Shown: positions 16,853 to 27,694, counted from the first letter of the stretch. The stretch is DNA of 64,000 nt from Bacteroidales bacterium (GCA_028280405.1 JANQLW010000054.1:1-64000); one strand, 5' to 3'. Notes: generated by a model not told the origin, from the letters alone. Program-made: numbers and translations.

Positions 16853-19800
16853 ATGGTAGTATTGTTTTCAGTATTACTTAGCTGCTTTGTTATTTTACAG
16901 GATCATACTGTACAAACAATTCTTGGAAGAATTGTTGCTGAAGAGTTTTCCAAAAAGTTTAATACCAAAATAAAAATTAAAGAGTTAACTGTAAATGCCT
17001 ATTTTGATCTGATATTGAAGGGGGTGGAAGTATTAGATTTGAATCATAATGAACTCATCAACTCAGAAAGAATCCAATTAAGCTTTGAAAAGGCCGGATT
17101 GTATAGCAGAGATGTGATTCTTAATAAAGTAAAAATTGATAATAGTAATATTGATCTTAGAGTATATAAAAATACTTCCCGCTCCAATGTGCACTTTTTG
17201 TTAGCTGAGGCTATTTTTAAACAGGATAGTATTGCATCCCTGGATACCCTTGATATTGAAAAAGCCAAATGGTTAATTAATTGTAAAAAAGTTGAAATCT
17301 CAAATTCATCTTTCAGTTTTATTAATGAAAACATGGAAGTAAATGAAGGAGTAGATTTTGATCATATTGAAATCAGTAGCTTTAATATGAATATGGATAA
17401 CCTTTTTTTACAAGGTGATTCATTGGCTTTTAGAATTAATGAATTAAGTTTAAAAGAAGAAAAAAGTGGCTTTGGAATTCAAAAGTTTTCAGGAGATTTT
17501 ATTTTGTCAGCAAGGCTTTTGGATGCTAAGAACCTGAAAGTAGAAGCAATGACTTCAAAACTTGACCTTGATTTTAACTTTAGGTATAATAGCTTTAAGG
17601 ATTTTAACCGATTTGAACAGAAAATAAAAATTGAAACCAATATAAGGCCGACCAGGCTTAATTTGGCTGATATTGGATATTTTGCTCCGGACATTCGGGT
17701 TATGGAGAATACTTTTAATTTTTCCCTGAAGGCACAAGGAACGGTTAGCAATTTTAAAAGTAGAAACATCAGGTTTGATTATGGCGAAATTACCCGCTTT
17801 GAAGGAGATCTTGCAATGAGGGGCTTACCGGATATTTTAACTACACATAATACGATTAAAATAAAAAAATTGATAACTTCTGCCGACGACCTAAATAATT
17901 TTGCAATACCTGGGGCGCTTACTTATTTAGGCTTACCCGGAGAATTTTCAAAGCTGGGTAAATGTGAAATTATTGGAAACCTGAAAGGCGTTTATAATGA
18001 ATTTGATGCCAATGTAACCGTACGCTCGGATGCAGGAAATTTTTCGACAGTAATGACCATGAATACCAATGAAACCGGTGACTCTACAATTTATAGGGGA
18101 ACCCTGAAATCACTTCATTTTGATTTAGGTAAAGTATTCGATATCCAAAATTATTTTGGGAAACATAATCTTGATGTCAGTTTTGTAGGTAATGGTATAG
18201 ATAGGGAAGGAGCTACCCTTAAGCTCGAAGGAGTTGTAGATTCACTCGACTTTAAAGGAAATAATTATAACCATATCAAAGTTGATGGCCTGTTTGCCGA
18301 GAATAAGTTTAATGGCCATCTGAACATAAACGATGAAGATCTTGATTTGAAATTTGATGGGCTTATCAATTTTGGTAAAAAAAATCCGGTGTACAATTTT
18401 AAAGCTAAGATTGATAATGCACATATATTTGATTTAGGTTTATATAAAAGAGATTCAACCGCTGTATTGTCAACAGATTTAGACATTAACTTCACTGGTT
18501 CGAATATTGATGATTATATAGGATCAATTTCTTTGGATAGTACGCACTTTATTCAGGGTGGCATGACATATTTCTTGGAAAAAGCAGTATTTGATGCCCG
18601 TAATTTGACCGGCAATATGAAGCGTATGACTTTAAAATCGGATTATGTAGATGCCCTGGTTAGCGGAGAAATTAGTTTTAGGGACCTGATTCAATCTATT
18701 AATCATCAGTTGGCTGTTTATATGCCTTCTGTATTTTCTGATAGTACCGTTAATGTTGATTCTATTCGTGTCCAGAATTTTGAATTTAAAATTGATCTAA
18801 AAAATACCCATGATATAACCAAAGTTTTATTACCTGAATTAAGATTGTCTCCAAATGCAGAAGTTAATGGTATTTATTATTCTGATAAAAATAGAATTCA
18901 GGTTGAAGCTAAAGCGGATGAAATTATATACAAAGGAATTCATTTTAAAGATGGGTACTTAAAAACCAATAATGATGAGGAATCATTTATGGTTTTGGCT
19001 GGCAGTAATGATATGATTTTTAAACAAGCTACTGAAAAGGATTCAACTGCCTTAGGATTGGAAAATCTGAATGTATTGGCTACTATTCAGAATGATAGCC
19101 TTGATTACCGGTTCAGATGGGATGATTATACCACAGAAGATAATAATACAGGGTATCTGGCCGGTTACTTAAAAACACAGGCTCCTAATAGATCTCAGCT
19201 TAAAATTTACCGTACTGATTTTATGGTGAACAATAGCAACTGGACCATTGACCCGTCAAATCTGATTTTATTGGATTCTTCCAGATTAGAAATTGTTGAC
19301 TTATTAGTAAAGAGTAATCATCAGAAGTTTAGTATGAAAGGAGTGATCTCTAATAATGCAAGCGATACATTAAGTATGAACTTTGAAGATTGGGAGCTTT
19401 CAAATTTTGATATTCTAATCAATAATCCGCAAATAGATGTGGATGGAGTACTTAACGGCTTTCTATCACTAACTTCTTTGTATCAGGCTCCGAATATTGA
19501 TGCCGACCTTTCTATCAGTAACCTGATATTTAATAATGAGTTTCTTGGAAAAGCTAAATTTGAAACATTTTGGAATCCTTTTGAAAAAAGTTTGTATTCT
19601 GAAGTGGAAATAGCTTCATCTTATGATCCGAATAAAAAGGTCTTTGTAGGCAAAGGCACTTATTACCCAAGAAGGAATTTTAATCAACTGGACTTTGATT
19701 TGAGTTTAAATAGTTTCAGCTTGCATACTATGGAGCCTTTTGTAGAGGATTTTATTACTGACATTAAGGGAAGTACAAGTGGAGAATTTAAAATTACAGG

Positions 19801-21346
19801 AACCCGAAATAAGCCTGTATTGAGTGGCGAATTGTCTATGAATAATGCAACGGCAAAAGTTGATTATTTAAACGTGAACTATCATATTGCCAATTCAATT
19901 CAATTTCTGGAAAATGAAATTAAGCTGGATAATATTGTTTTGTCCGATTCGCTGGGTAATATAGCGACGACATCTGGGAGTATAAAACATAATTATTTAA
20001 CTGATTTTAACCTGGATTTTCATTTTTATCCTGAATACATAAATTGCCTTAATACTGAAGAAATACATAATAGTGTGTTTTATGGACAAGCTAATGCCAG
20101 TGGAGATGTACATATTCATGGCCCTGTTAATTTTATTACGATGGATATTACACTTGAATCAGAAACCGGCACTGAAGTTAATATCCCGTTGGATTATAAT
20201 GTAGAAGTAACAGATACCGATTATATCGTATTTGTAAATAAAACCGATACCGTTGAAGAAAAAGAGGAAATTGATTATACCGTTGATTTTTCGGGCGTAA
20301 ATATTAATATGAACCTTAGTATCACTGATAATGCCAGATTTAACCTGTTTCTGCCGTATGGAATGGGAGGTCTGAATGTGGATGGACGTAGTGATATGAA
20401 CCTGAATGTAGACCATCGGGGTAAATTTGAAATCATTGGAGATTATATTATTTCAAACGGAAATTTTAACCTGAGTATGCAAAATCTTCTTAAAAGGAAG
20501 TTTAGTATTATAGAAGGTGGTAAAATTTCCTGGAACGGTGATCCATATGATGCTTTGATTAATGTAAAAGCATTATATAAGACTAAAGCAACACCTCCAA
20601 ATATTCAAGGTTTGTATAGTGCGCAGGATGAAGTTAAACGTAAACTTAATGTAGATTGTTATTTGAGTTTAAAAGATCAGTTATTTGACCCTGAAATGAA
20701 ATTCAGCTTTGAATTGCCAAATGTTAATAAAGAAACTGAGCGGGATATCTATACTTTAATTGATACCACTAATGAGGCTGTTATGAACCAGCAGCTGATT
20801 TATTTGTTGGTATTAGGGGCCTTTAATACCGATCAATTTGCTCAGGCAGGCTTGGGACAATCTTCTTTTAAATTAATATCCAACCAATTAAGTAATTTGA
20901 TTACTCAAATTAGTAAAGATGTTGATATTGGTATTAATTATCGTCCCGGAGATGATTTAACCAGTGAAGAATTGGAATTAGCTCTATCAACGCAACTTTG
21001 GGATAATCGTGTAACCATTGACGGTAATTTTGGGGTAGTAGGAGGGCTCCAGCATTCCAGCACCACAGCATCCAATATTGTTGGTGATGTGAATATAGAA
21101 GTGAAATTGACTAAAGATGGGCGTTTCAGGATCAGAGCCTTTAATCGCTCCAATGTAAATGCTATACAGAGTGTGAATACTTACGATAATATTTCTCCTT
21201 ATACCCAGGGGGTTGGTATATTTTATCGGAAAGAATTTGACAAGTTCAGTGATATCTTTAAAAAGCAAAAAGTCAGAAATCGTAAAAAAAAGAAAAAAGA
21301 GAACTTTAAAAATATAAATACAGGTATTAAACAGAATAAAAAGTAA
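16853..21346 (+). CDS. tamB: TamB-like translocation and assembly module protein
   Basis: Large envelope-spanning protein (1497 residues) with an N-terminal membrane anchor, a long periplasmic stretch of beta-rich repeats and a C-terminal DUF490/TamB domain (about 1150-1460: INMNLSITDNARFNLFLPYG, GDYIISNGNFNLSMQN, LIYLLVLGAF). The family is thought to bridge inner and outer membrane, helping outer-membrane protein insertion or lipid transport with a TamA/BamA partner; no partner gene is nearby. The first ATG gives a start inside the hydrophobic helix. The open frame runs 48 nt further up and encodes KKRLVHIVVYL, which would complete a normal anchor but has no standard start codon. It is followed 23 bp later by the AddA-like gene on the same strand. 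Confidence 0.85.
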   Translation: MVVLFSVLLSCFVILQDHTVQTILGRIVAEEFSKKFNTKIKIKELTVNAYFDLILKGVEVLDLNHNELINSERIQLSFEKAGLYSRDVILNKVKIDNSNIDLRVYKNTSRSNVHFLLAEAIFKQDSIASLDTLDIEKAKWLINCKKVEISNSSFSFINENMEVNEGVDFDHIEISSFNMNMDNLFLQGDSLAFRINELSLKEEKSGFGIQKFSGDFILSARLLDAKNLKVEAMTSKLDLDFNFRYNSFKDFNRFEQKIKIETNIRPTRLNLADIGYFAPDIRVMENTFNFSLKAQGTVSNFKSRNIRFDYGEITRFEGDLAMRGLPDILTTHNTIKIKKLITSADDLNNFAIPGALTYLGLPGEFSKLGKCEIIGNLKGVYNEFDANVTVRSDAGNFSTVMTMNTNETGDSTIYRGTLKSLHFDLGKVFDIQNYFGKHNLDVSFVGNGIDREGATLKLEGVVDSLDFKGNNYNHIKVDGLFAENKFNGHLNINDEDLDLKFDGLINFGKKNPVYNFKAKIDNAHIFDLGLYKRDSTAVLSTDLDINFTGSNIDDYIGSISLDSTHFIQGGMTYFLEKAVFDARNLTGNMKRMTLKSDYVDALVSGEISFRDLIQSINHQLAVYMPSVFSDSTVNVDSIRVQNFEFKIDLKNTHDITKVLLPELRLSPNAEVNGIYYSDKNRIQVEAKADEIIYKGIHFKDGYLKTNNDEESFMVLAGSNDMIFKQATEKDSTALGLENLNVLATIQNDSLDYRFRWDDYTTEDNNTGYLAGYLKTQAPNRSQLKIYRTDFMVNNSNWTIDPSNLILLDSSRLEIVDLLVKSNHQKFSMKGVISNNASDTLSMNFEDWELSNFDILINNPQIDVDGVLNGFLSLTSLYQAPNIDADLSISNLIFNNEFLGKAKFETFWNPFEKSLYSEVEIASSYDPNKKVFVGKGTYYPRRNFNQLDFDLSLNSFSLHTMEPFVEDFITDIKGSTSGEFKITGTRNKPVLSGELSMNNATAKVDYLNVNYHIANSIQFLENEIKLDNIVLSDSLGNIATTSGSIKHNYLTDFNLDFHFYPEYINCLNTEEIHNSVFYGQANASGDVHIHGPVNFITMDITLESETGTEVNIPLDYNVEVTDTDYIVFVNKTDTVEEKEEIDYTVDFSGVNINMNLSITDNARFNLFLPYGMGGLNVDGRSDMNLNVDHRGKFEIIGDYIISNGNFNLSMQNLLKRKFSIIEGGKISWNGDPYDALINVKALYKTKATPPNIQGLYSAQDEVKRKLNVDCYLSLKDQLFDPEMKFSFELPNVNKETERDIYTLIDTTNEAVMNQQLIYLLVLGAFNTDQFAQAGLGQSSFKLISNQLSNLITQISKDVDIGINYRPGDDLTSEELELALSTQLWDNRVTIDGNFGVVGGLQHSSTTASNIVGDVNIEVKLTKDGRFRIRAFNRSNVNAIQSVNTYDNISPYTQGVGIFYRKEFDKFSDIFKKQKVRNRKKKKKENFKNINTGIKQNKK

Positions 21347-21369
21347 TTAACTTTCTCAAAAAAAACTTC

Positions 21370-24300
21370 ATGAGTTTTACAGTCTATAAATCATCAGCAG
21401 GATCAGGGAAAACCTATACTTTGGTAAAAGAATATCTTAAAATAATTCTTGTTCAGCCTGAAGATTTCAGATCTGTTTTAGCCATTACATTTACCAATAA
21501 GGCAGCCAATGAGATGAAGGAAAGAGTTATTTCTAATTTGCGAATTTTAAGTAATGATGAAATGGATGATGCTCACCCTGTTGTAAAATTTTTACTTCCC
21601 GAATTACTTAAAGAAACAAACTTAGATAGAGATTCATTAATAAAGAATGCCAAAAAGGCCCTTTTACTTATACTTCATAATTATTCTGATTTTGCGATCA
21701 GTACCATTGATAGCTTTGTCCATAAAATTGTTAAAACTTTTGCTTATGATTTAAAACTCTCATTTAATTTTGAGGTGGAACTGGATGCTGAAAAGCTTCT
21801 TAAACAGGCCATTGATGTTTTGATAAACCGTGTTGGCATCGAAGATGAATTAACAGATTTATTATGTACATACACCGAATCAAAAGCTGATGATGAAACC
21901 AGCTGGCATATAGAAAATGACTTACTAAATTTAGCTAAAACTTTAACTGATGAGAATGGCCAGGATTACCTGAATTTACTGAAATGTCTCGACTATTCCG
22001 ATTTCAAAAAGATAGCTAAATCATTAAACAAGTTTAATAGATCATTCATAAAAGAAATAAATGATAAAGCAAGAATTGCAACAGATCTTATTAATAAGCA
22101 TCAAATTGATTTAAAATCTTTTTATTTCGGAAAAAGTGGAATAGGAAGCTACTTTAACAAACTCTCTGATACTAATGTGGTTGAGTTTTTACCTAACTCA
22201 AGAGTGTTGGCTACTATTGAGAAAGATATCTGGTATGGAAAAAGCCTTAATGAAACTGAAAAGGATAAAATAGATGGGATCAAGAATAGCCTGAGAGATA
22301 TTTATGATTCAATTCAATTGACTTTGGAAGACAGCTTGCAAAAGTATAATCTCTATTCTATTTTATATAAACAAATATATCCCCTGGCTGTACTTAGCGA
22401 AGTTGAAAAGATACTGGAAGATATTAAATCACAACACAATCTGATTCATATCAGTGAATTTAATAAGAAAATATCTGAAATTGTTTTTTCGGAACCGGTT
22501 CCATTTATTTATGAAAGATTGGGTGAACGCTATAAACATTTTCTTATTGATGAATTTCAGGATACTTCTTTGTTACAATGGCAAAATTTGATTCCTTTAG
22601 TCGAGAATTCACTGGCTGAAGGCTACTTCAATATGTTGGTTGGTGATGGTAAACAAGCTATATATCGATGGCGCAATGGAGAAGTGGAGCAGTTTGCCAA
22701 TTTACCTAATATATTTAAGAAAGATGCTTTACCCTTTGCTGAAGAGAAAGAGCAAAGTTTTAAGAGAAATTATAATGAACGGTATCTAAGAAATAATTTC
22801 AGATCAAAAAAGGAAATTATCTCTTTTAATAATAGGTTTTTCGAAGCAGTATCATCATTACTTGAAGTTCATTTCTCCGGAATTTATCAGGGAGGGAGCC
22901 AATTGTTTGATAATAGCGATACCGGAGGTTATGTGCAATTGGAATTTGTGGAGAAAAATAATGGAGATGAATCCCCAATGCTTGCTAAATTGCTTGATGC
23001 TGTCCAAGATGTATTGAAAAGAGGCAAGCAAAAGAAAGACATTGCTATTTTATGCCGTACCAAAAATGAAGCAAAAAACTGTTCTCAGTATTTAATGGAA
23101 CACAATATTGAGATCTTATCTTCTGAATCCCTGCTATTATCAGCTTCTCCTGAAATAAATTTTATCATATCCTTTTTCAAATGTCTCTTAAATACCGAAG
23201 ATTCAGTAAATACTGCTTACATACTGCAATATTTTATCAATCGTAATCTTATTAAGGAGAATAATTTATCTGAAGTCTTTTCAAATAATCAGGAGTTTTT
23301 TAATCTGAATAAATATTTAAATACCAGGGGAATTGCCTATAATTCGAATTCATTATTATCTCTGCCTTTATACGACCTATTAGAAGAAACGATCCGGTTA
23401 TTTCATTTTGATGAAAAGATGGATGCCTATCTGCAGTTTTTTATGGATGCAACGCTTCAATACAGTTTGAGCCAAAATTCGAATTTAACTGATTATCTCG
23501 AATGGTGGGATGAAGTAAAATCCAAGGAATCTGTCATCGTTCCGGAAGGAGTGAATGCTGTTCAGGTTATGACAATACATAAAGCGAAAGGATTGGAATT
23601 CCCGGTTGTTATTTATCCTTTTGCCACTGCTCATAATAGAAATGGATTGGATTATTTTTGGAGTAATTATAAAGATGAAACCATTCCAGAATTAAAAGTT
23701 GTTAATTTGCCCTATAAGAAAGCCCTCTTAAATACTTCTTTTGAAAAAGTTTATGAGAAAGAGCATGAAAAAAGGTTATTGGATCTGATAAACTTGGTTT
23801 ATGTAGCTTTCACGAGGCCAGCGGAGGAACTCTATGTGTTTACAAATCCTCCTGCAAAGTCAAATAGTGATACTGTTGATGTGTCCAGACTTATTCAATA
23901 TTATTTACAGCAAAATGGAGAATGGGACGAAAATAAATTGGTTTATAACTACGGTATAAAAGAAGTTTTTTTGACAAAAGAAGCTAAAGATCATAGTGCC
24001 CCTGTCCTGAAAAAACTTCACTCCGTTAATTGGCGAAAAAGTTTAAGTTTAAGCACTGAGGCTCCTGACACCTGGGATGTGGACGATCCTGATAAGCATG
24101 TACAGAAAGGGAAATTGGTTCACTATTTATTATCTCAGGTATATACAGAAGAGGATGTGGAAGATGTTGTAAGTGCTGGTGTATATGATGGTATAATTGA
24201 AGCAGATCAGACTTCCGATCTGAAAGCTTATTTGTTGAAAATTATTAACCATCCTGATATTTCAGTATATTTTAAAAAAGGCCTGAAGGTGAAGAATGAG

Positions 24301-24519
24301 GCTGATATATTATTGAGCAATGGGCAAACACTTCGGCCTGACAGGTTAATTTTAAATGATGATGAAGTGATCATCATCGACTACAAAACAGGCAAGCCAA
24401 TACCTTCCCACGAAACTCAGCTATTAAATTATGAAAAGGCATTGCGGGAACTTGACTTCCCCAATATTAAAAAGATTTTGATCTATCTTTCATCGTCTGT
24501 TAGTGTGAAAATACTTTGA
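21370..24519 (+). CDS. UvrD/Rep-family helicase-nuclease, AddA/RecB-like
   Basis: DNA helicase with a C-terminal nuclease for double-strand break resection before recombination. Walker A is SSAGSGKTYTL (about 8-18), motif Ia AITFTNKAANEMKER, Walker B LIDEFQDTS (about 390), a Q/R-type motif VGDGKQAIYRWRNGE, then AVQVMTIHKAKGLEFPVVIYP (about 725-745) and LINLVYVAFTRPAEELYV. Near the end, RPDRLILNDD followed by VIIIDYKTGKP (about 988-1008) forms a PD-(D/E)XK nuclease core. The length of 1049 residues fits the Bacteroidota AddA-like class. An AddB partner is not in the window; the genes around it (TamB-like upstream, hutI downstream) are unrelated in function. Confidence 0.93.
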   Translation: MSFTVYKSSAGSGKTYTLVKEYLKIILVQPEDFRSVLAITFTNKAANEMKERVISNLRILSNDEMDDAHPVVKFLLPELLKETNLDRDSLIKNAKKALLLILHNYSDFAISTIDSFVHKIVKTFAYDLKLSFNFEVELDAEKLLKQAIDVLINRVGIEDELTDLLCTYTESKADDETSWHIENDLLNLAKTLTDENGQDYLNLLKCLDYSDFKKIAKSLNKFNRSFIKEINDKARIATDLINKHQIDLKSFYFGKSGIGSYFNKLSDTNVVEFLPNSRVLATIEKDIWYGKSLNETEKDKIDGIKNSLRDIYDSIQLTLEDSLQKYNLYSILYKQIYPLAVLSEVEKILEDIKSQHNLIHISEFNKKISEIVFSEPVPFIYERLGERYKHFLIDEFQDTSLLQWQNLIPLVENSLAEGYFNMLVGDGKQAIYRWRNGEVEQFANLPNIFKKDALPFAEEKEQSFKRNYNERYLRNNFRSKKEIISFNNRFFEAVSSLLEVHFSGIYQGGSQLFDNSDTGGYVQLEFVEKNNGDESPMLAKLLDAVQDVLKRGKQKKDIAILCRTKNEAKNCSQYLMEHNIEILSSESLLLSASPEINFIISFFKCLLNTEDSVNTAYILQYFINRNLIKENNLSEVFSNNQEFFNLNKYLNTRGIAYNSNSLLSLPLYDLLEETIRLFHFDEKMDAYLQFFMDATLQYSLSQNSNLTDYLEWWDEVKSKESVIVPEGVNAVQVMTIHKAKGLEFPVVIYPFATAHNRNGLDYFWSNYKDETIPELKVVNLPYKKALLNTSFEKVYEKEHEKRLLDLINLVYVAFTRPAEELYVFTNPPAKSNSDTVDVSRLIQYYLQQNGEWDENKLVYNYGIKEVFLTKEAKDHSAPVLKKLHSVNWRKSLSLSTEAPDTWDVDDPDKHVQKGKLVHYLLSQVYTEEDVEDVVSAGVYDGIIEADQTSDLKAYLLKIINHPDISVYFKKGLKVKNEADILLSNGQTLRPDRLILNDDEVIIIDYKTGKPIPSHETQLLNYEKALRELDFPNIKKILIYLSSSVSVKIL

Positions 24520-24646
24520 TGTAAGTCAGAATTGAATTAGTCTGTTTTCTTTAATAATTATTTATTATCAATTGATTCAATAAAAGTATTAGTGTTACAG
24601 TCGTTTAACTGGAGAATTTCTTATTTTCGTTCCCTAAATTTATCCT

Positions 24647-25897
24647 ATGAGTATCATAATTAAGAATATAAAAGAGCTTGTTCAGGTTGAAGAGAATCCT
24701 GTATCCTTTGTTTCAGGTAAAGATATGTCGAAGCTTGAAACCATTAAAGATGCATGGTTATATATCAAAGATGGATTCATTGCAGATTTCGGACGAATGA
24801 AGGATTTTAAAGAAGATGAATGGGTAGAGGAAACACATATTGTGGAGTTTGATGCAACAGGCTGTATGGTTTTTCCTTCTTTTTGTGATTCTCATACTCA
24901 TTTGGTTTATCCGGCCAGCCGTGAAATCGAATATATCGATAAGATCAAAGGGTTATCCTATGAAGAAATTGCTGCCAGGGGTGGAGGTATTTTAAACTCA
25001 GCTAAGAAGATGCAGGAAATTTCTGAAGATGAGCTTTATGAATCAGCGATGAAGCGTCTGGATGAGATCATGTATATGGGAACCGGTGCTGTAGAGATTA
25101 AAAGTGGTTATGGCTTAACAGCTGAAACAGAGCTAAAGATGCTCAGGGTAATTAAGCGTTTAAAAGAAAATCATCCTTTAACGATTAAATCTACTTTTTT
25201 GGGAGCCCATTCAATCCCTGCTGAATACAGAGGAAGGCAGGAAGAGTATGTAGATATTGTAATCAATGAAATGTTACCACAGGTAGCTGCTGATGATTTA
25301 GCCGACTATGTAGATGTGTTTTGTGATAAAGGTTTCTTTACGGTAGAAGATACCGACCGGATCCTAAATGCTGCAATGAAATACGGAATGCGCCCTAAAA
25401 TTCACGCCAATGAATTGGATTATTCCGGAGGAATTCAGGTTGGTGTAAAGTATGATGCCTTATCGGTTGATCATTTGGAGTATACCGGAAAAGAAGAAAT
25501 AGAATGTTTGAAAGGTTCTGATACAATGCCTACGGTACTTCCGGGAGCTGCTTTTTTCCTTGGAATGATCTATGCTCCGGTCAGAGATATGATAGATGCC
25601 GGGCTTCCTGTTGCTTTAGCCAGTGATTTTAACCCCGGATCATCCCCTTCAGGTAATATGCAGTTTATTCAGTCGATGGGATGCATTTGCTATAAAATGT
25701 TACCGGAAGAAGCCATTCATGCTACTACTATTAATTCGGCCTATGCTATGGGCATTAGCGAGGAATTAGGTAGTATCGCTAAAGGGAAAAAAGCAAACAT
25801 ATATATTACGGAAGAAATTCCTACTTACGAATACATGCCATATTACTATGGTTCCAATAAAGTAGATCAAGTCATTATTAACGGAGAAATTTATTAA
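24647..25897 (+). CDS. hutI: Imidazolonepropionase
   Basis: Hydrolyses 4-imidazolone-5-propionate to N-formimino-L-glutamate, the third step of histidine degradation, in the cytoplasm. It is a metal-dependent amidohydrolase: the HxH ligand motif is in FCDSHTHLVYPASR (about 77-90). Further family features are GGGILNSAKKM, GAVEIKSGYGL, the later metal and substrate sites in TFLGAHSIP and KIHANELDYSGG, and ALASDFNPGSSPSGN. At 416 residues it is full length. It lies 12 bp before ftcD, whose product uses what HutI makes, so the two form an operon. Histidase and urocanase are not in the window. Confidence 0.97.
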   Translation: MSIIIKNIKELVQVEENPVSFVSGKDMSKLETIKDAWLYIKDGFIADFGRMKDFKEDEWVEETHIVEFDATGCMVFPSFCDSHTHLVYPASREIEYIDKIKGLSYEEIAARGGGILNSAKKMQEISEDELYESAMKRLDEIMYMGTGAVEIKSGYGLTAETELKMLRVIKRLKENHPLTIKSTFLGAHSIPAEYRGRQEEYVDIVINEMLPQVAADDLADYVDVFCDKGFFTVEDTDRILNAAMKYGMRPKIHANELDYSGGIQVGVKYDALSVDHLEYTGKEEIECLKGSDTMPTVLPGAAFFLGMIYAPVRDMIDAGLPVALASDFNPGSSPSGNMQFIQSMGCICYKMLPEEAIHATTINSAYAMGISEELGSIAKGKKANIYITEEIPTYEYMPYYYGSNKVDQVIINGEIY

Positions 25898-25909
25898 AAT
25901 ATTCATACC

Positions 25910-27598
25910 ATGAAGCAATTAATCGAATGTGTTCCTAATTTCAGTGAAGGACGTGACACGAATGTCATCAAACAGATTACTGATGAGATTGAAAAATCAG
26001 AAGGTGTAAAATTATTGGATGTTGACCCGGGAGCTGCTACCAACCGTACTGTGGTTACTTTTGTGGGAACTCCTGATGAAGTAATTGAAGCTGCAGTGGC
26101 TGCTGTAAAAAAAGCCTCTGAATTAATCGACATGAGCAAACATAAAGGTGAGCATCCTCGTATGGGAGCTACGGATGTTTGTCCCTTGGTACCTATTGCT
26201 GGTATTACAATGGAAGAAACTGTTGAGTATGCACGTAAACTTGCTAAGCGTATCGGTGAAGAATTAGGTATTTCTGTTTATTGTTATGAAAATGCTGCCT
26301 TTAAAGAAGAAAGAAGAAATCTTGCAACTTGTCGTTCTGGTGAATATGAAGGTATGGCCAAAAAATTGAAAGATCCTAAGTGGACTCCTGATTTTGGGCC
26401 ATCTGAATTAAATGTTGGTGCTGGTGTAACAGCTGTTGGTGCCCGTGATTTCCTTGTGGCTTACAATGTTAATTTAAATACAACTTCAACACGTCGTGCT
26501 AACTCTGTAGCCTTCGACGTTCGAGAGCGTGGCCGTGTAAAACGGGAAGGCGACCCTATTACCGGCAAAATTGTTCTTGATGAAAATGGGAACAAGGTTT
26601 GGGAACCGGGATTATTAAAATCAGTTAAAGCTATTGGCTGGTTTATTGAAGAATATGGGATTGCTCAAATTTCTATGAACCTTACCAATATCAGCATTTG
26701 TTCTGTACATGAAGCTTTTGATGCTGTTGATCAAAGAGCAACTGCAAGAGGAATGCGTGTTACAGGTTCTGAACTTGTAGGATTAATTCCATTACAAGCT
26801 ATGTTGGATGCAGGAAAGTTTTTCCTAAAGAAACAAAACATATCTACTGGTGTTAGTAATGATGAATTAATTCGTATAGCTATCAAATCAATGGGATTGG
26901 ATGAATTAAAACCGTTCAACCCTAAAGAAAGAATCATTGAATATCTATTGGATGCAGATAAAGGCACAAAATTAGTAGATATGAACCTTGTTGAATTTGC
27001 TGATGAAACAGCTTCGGAATCTCCTGCTCCCGGCGGAGGTAGTATTTCTGCCTATGCTGGTGCTATGGGAATTTCATTGGCAACTATGGTAGCTAATTTG
27101 TCGTCTCACAAACGCGGTTGGGATCACCGTTGTGAAGAATTCTCCGTATGGGCTGAAAAAGGACAGGCTTTGAAAGATGAACTTCTTTTCTTAGTAGATG
27201 AAGATACCAATGCATTCAATAAGATCATGGATGCTTTTGGGTTGCCAAAAGGAAGTGATGTAGAAAAAGCTATACGTAAGCAAGCGATAGAAGATGCTTC
27301 CAAATATGCGATTGAAATTCCATTTAAAGTGATGCAAAAATCTTTTGAAGCGATGGAAGTCATTAAAGCAATGGCAGAAATAGGAAACCCAAATTCTGTT
27401 TCAGATGCAGGTGTTGGTGCTTTATGTGCACGTACTGCTGTAATGGGAGCTTTCTTAAATGTGAAAATCAATGCAGCAGGTATTGATGATAAAGCTTATG
27501 CTGAAGCAAAAATTAAGGCTGGCGCTGAAATTGAAAAACAAACCATTGCGCTTGAAGCTGAAATCCTGAAAGTGGTTAACGAAAAAATTGATGCTTAA
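25910..27598 (+). CDS. ftcD: Bifunctional glutamate formimidoyltransferase / formimidoyltetrahydrofolate cyclodeaminase
   Basis: Moves the formimino group from formiminoglutamate to tetrahydrofolate, then releases ammonia to give methenyl-THF. The N-terminal transferase domain (about 1-330) begins with LIECVPNFSEGRD and includes KHKGEHPRMGATDVCPLVPI. The C-terminal cyclodeaminase (about 350-562) has ESPAPGGGSISAYAGAMG and GNPNSVSDAGVGAL. The fused 562-residue form is like the mammalian and Bacteroidota enzyme. It closes the hutI-ftcD operon and delivers one-carbon units and ammonia from histidine. Two perfect palindromes follow directly. Confidence 0.97.
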   Translation: MKQLIECVPNFSEGRDTNVIKQITDEIEKSEGVKLLDVDPGAATNRTVVTFVGTPDEVIEAAVAAVKKASELIDMSKHKGEHPRMGATDVCPLVPIAGITMEETVEYARKLAKRIGEELGISVYCYENAAFKEERRNLATCRSGEYEGMAKKLKDPKWTPDFGPSELNVGAGVTAVGARDFLVAYNVNLNTTSTRRANSVAFDVRERGRVKREGDPITGKIVLDENGNKVWEPGLLKSVKAIGWFIEEYGIAQISMNLTNISICSVHEAFDAVDQRATARGMRVTGSELVGLIPLQAMLDAGKFFLKKQNISTGVSNDELIRIAIKSMGLDELKPFNPKERIIEYLLDADKGTKLVDMNLVEFADETASESPAPGGGSISAYAGAMGISLATMVANLSSHKRGWDHRCEEFSVWAEKGQALKDELLFLVDEDTNAFNKIMDAFGLPKGSDVEKAIRKQAIEDASKYAIEIPFKVMQKSFEAMEVIKAMAEIGNPNSVSDAGVGALCARTAVMGAFLNVKINAAGIDDKAYAEAKIKAGAEIEKQTIALEAEILKVVNEKIDA

Positions 27599-27604
27599 AC
27601 GTTT

Positions 27605-27630
27605 GAGGTGTCACCTTAAGGTGACACCTC
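27605..27630. terminator. Perfect 26-bp palindrome after ftcD
   Basis: The 13-nt arm GAGGTGTCACCTT is followed by its exact complement, with CTTAAG at the centre. Each half also contains an 11-bp near-palindrome (AGGTGTCACCT). It lies 7 bp after the ftcD stop. There is no strong T-run, but the stem is long enough to terminate or protect the transcript's 3' end. Confidence 0.7.
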
Positions 27631-27667
27631 ATTCCTGCATTAATTATTTATGAATATTTGTTTATAG

Positions 27668-27693
27668 GAGGTGACACCTTAAGGTGTCACCTC
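27668..27693. terminator. Second perfect 26-bp palindrome, before the alcohol dehydrogenase stop
   Basis: The arm GAGGTGACACCTT and its complement form a palindrome identical to the one at 27605 except that TGTCA and TGACA are exchanged. It ends one base from the stop codon of the minus-strand alcohol dehydrogenase, so each convergent gene has its own copy directly behind it. Confidence 0.7.
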
Positions 27694-27694
27694 A

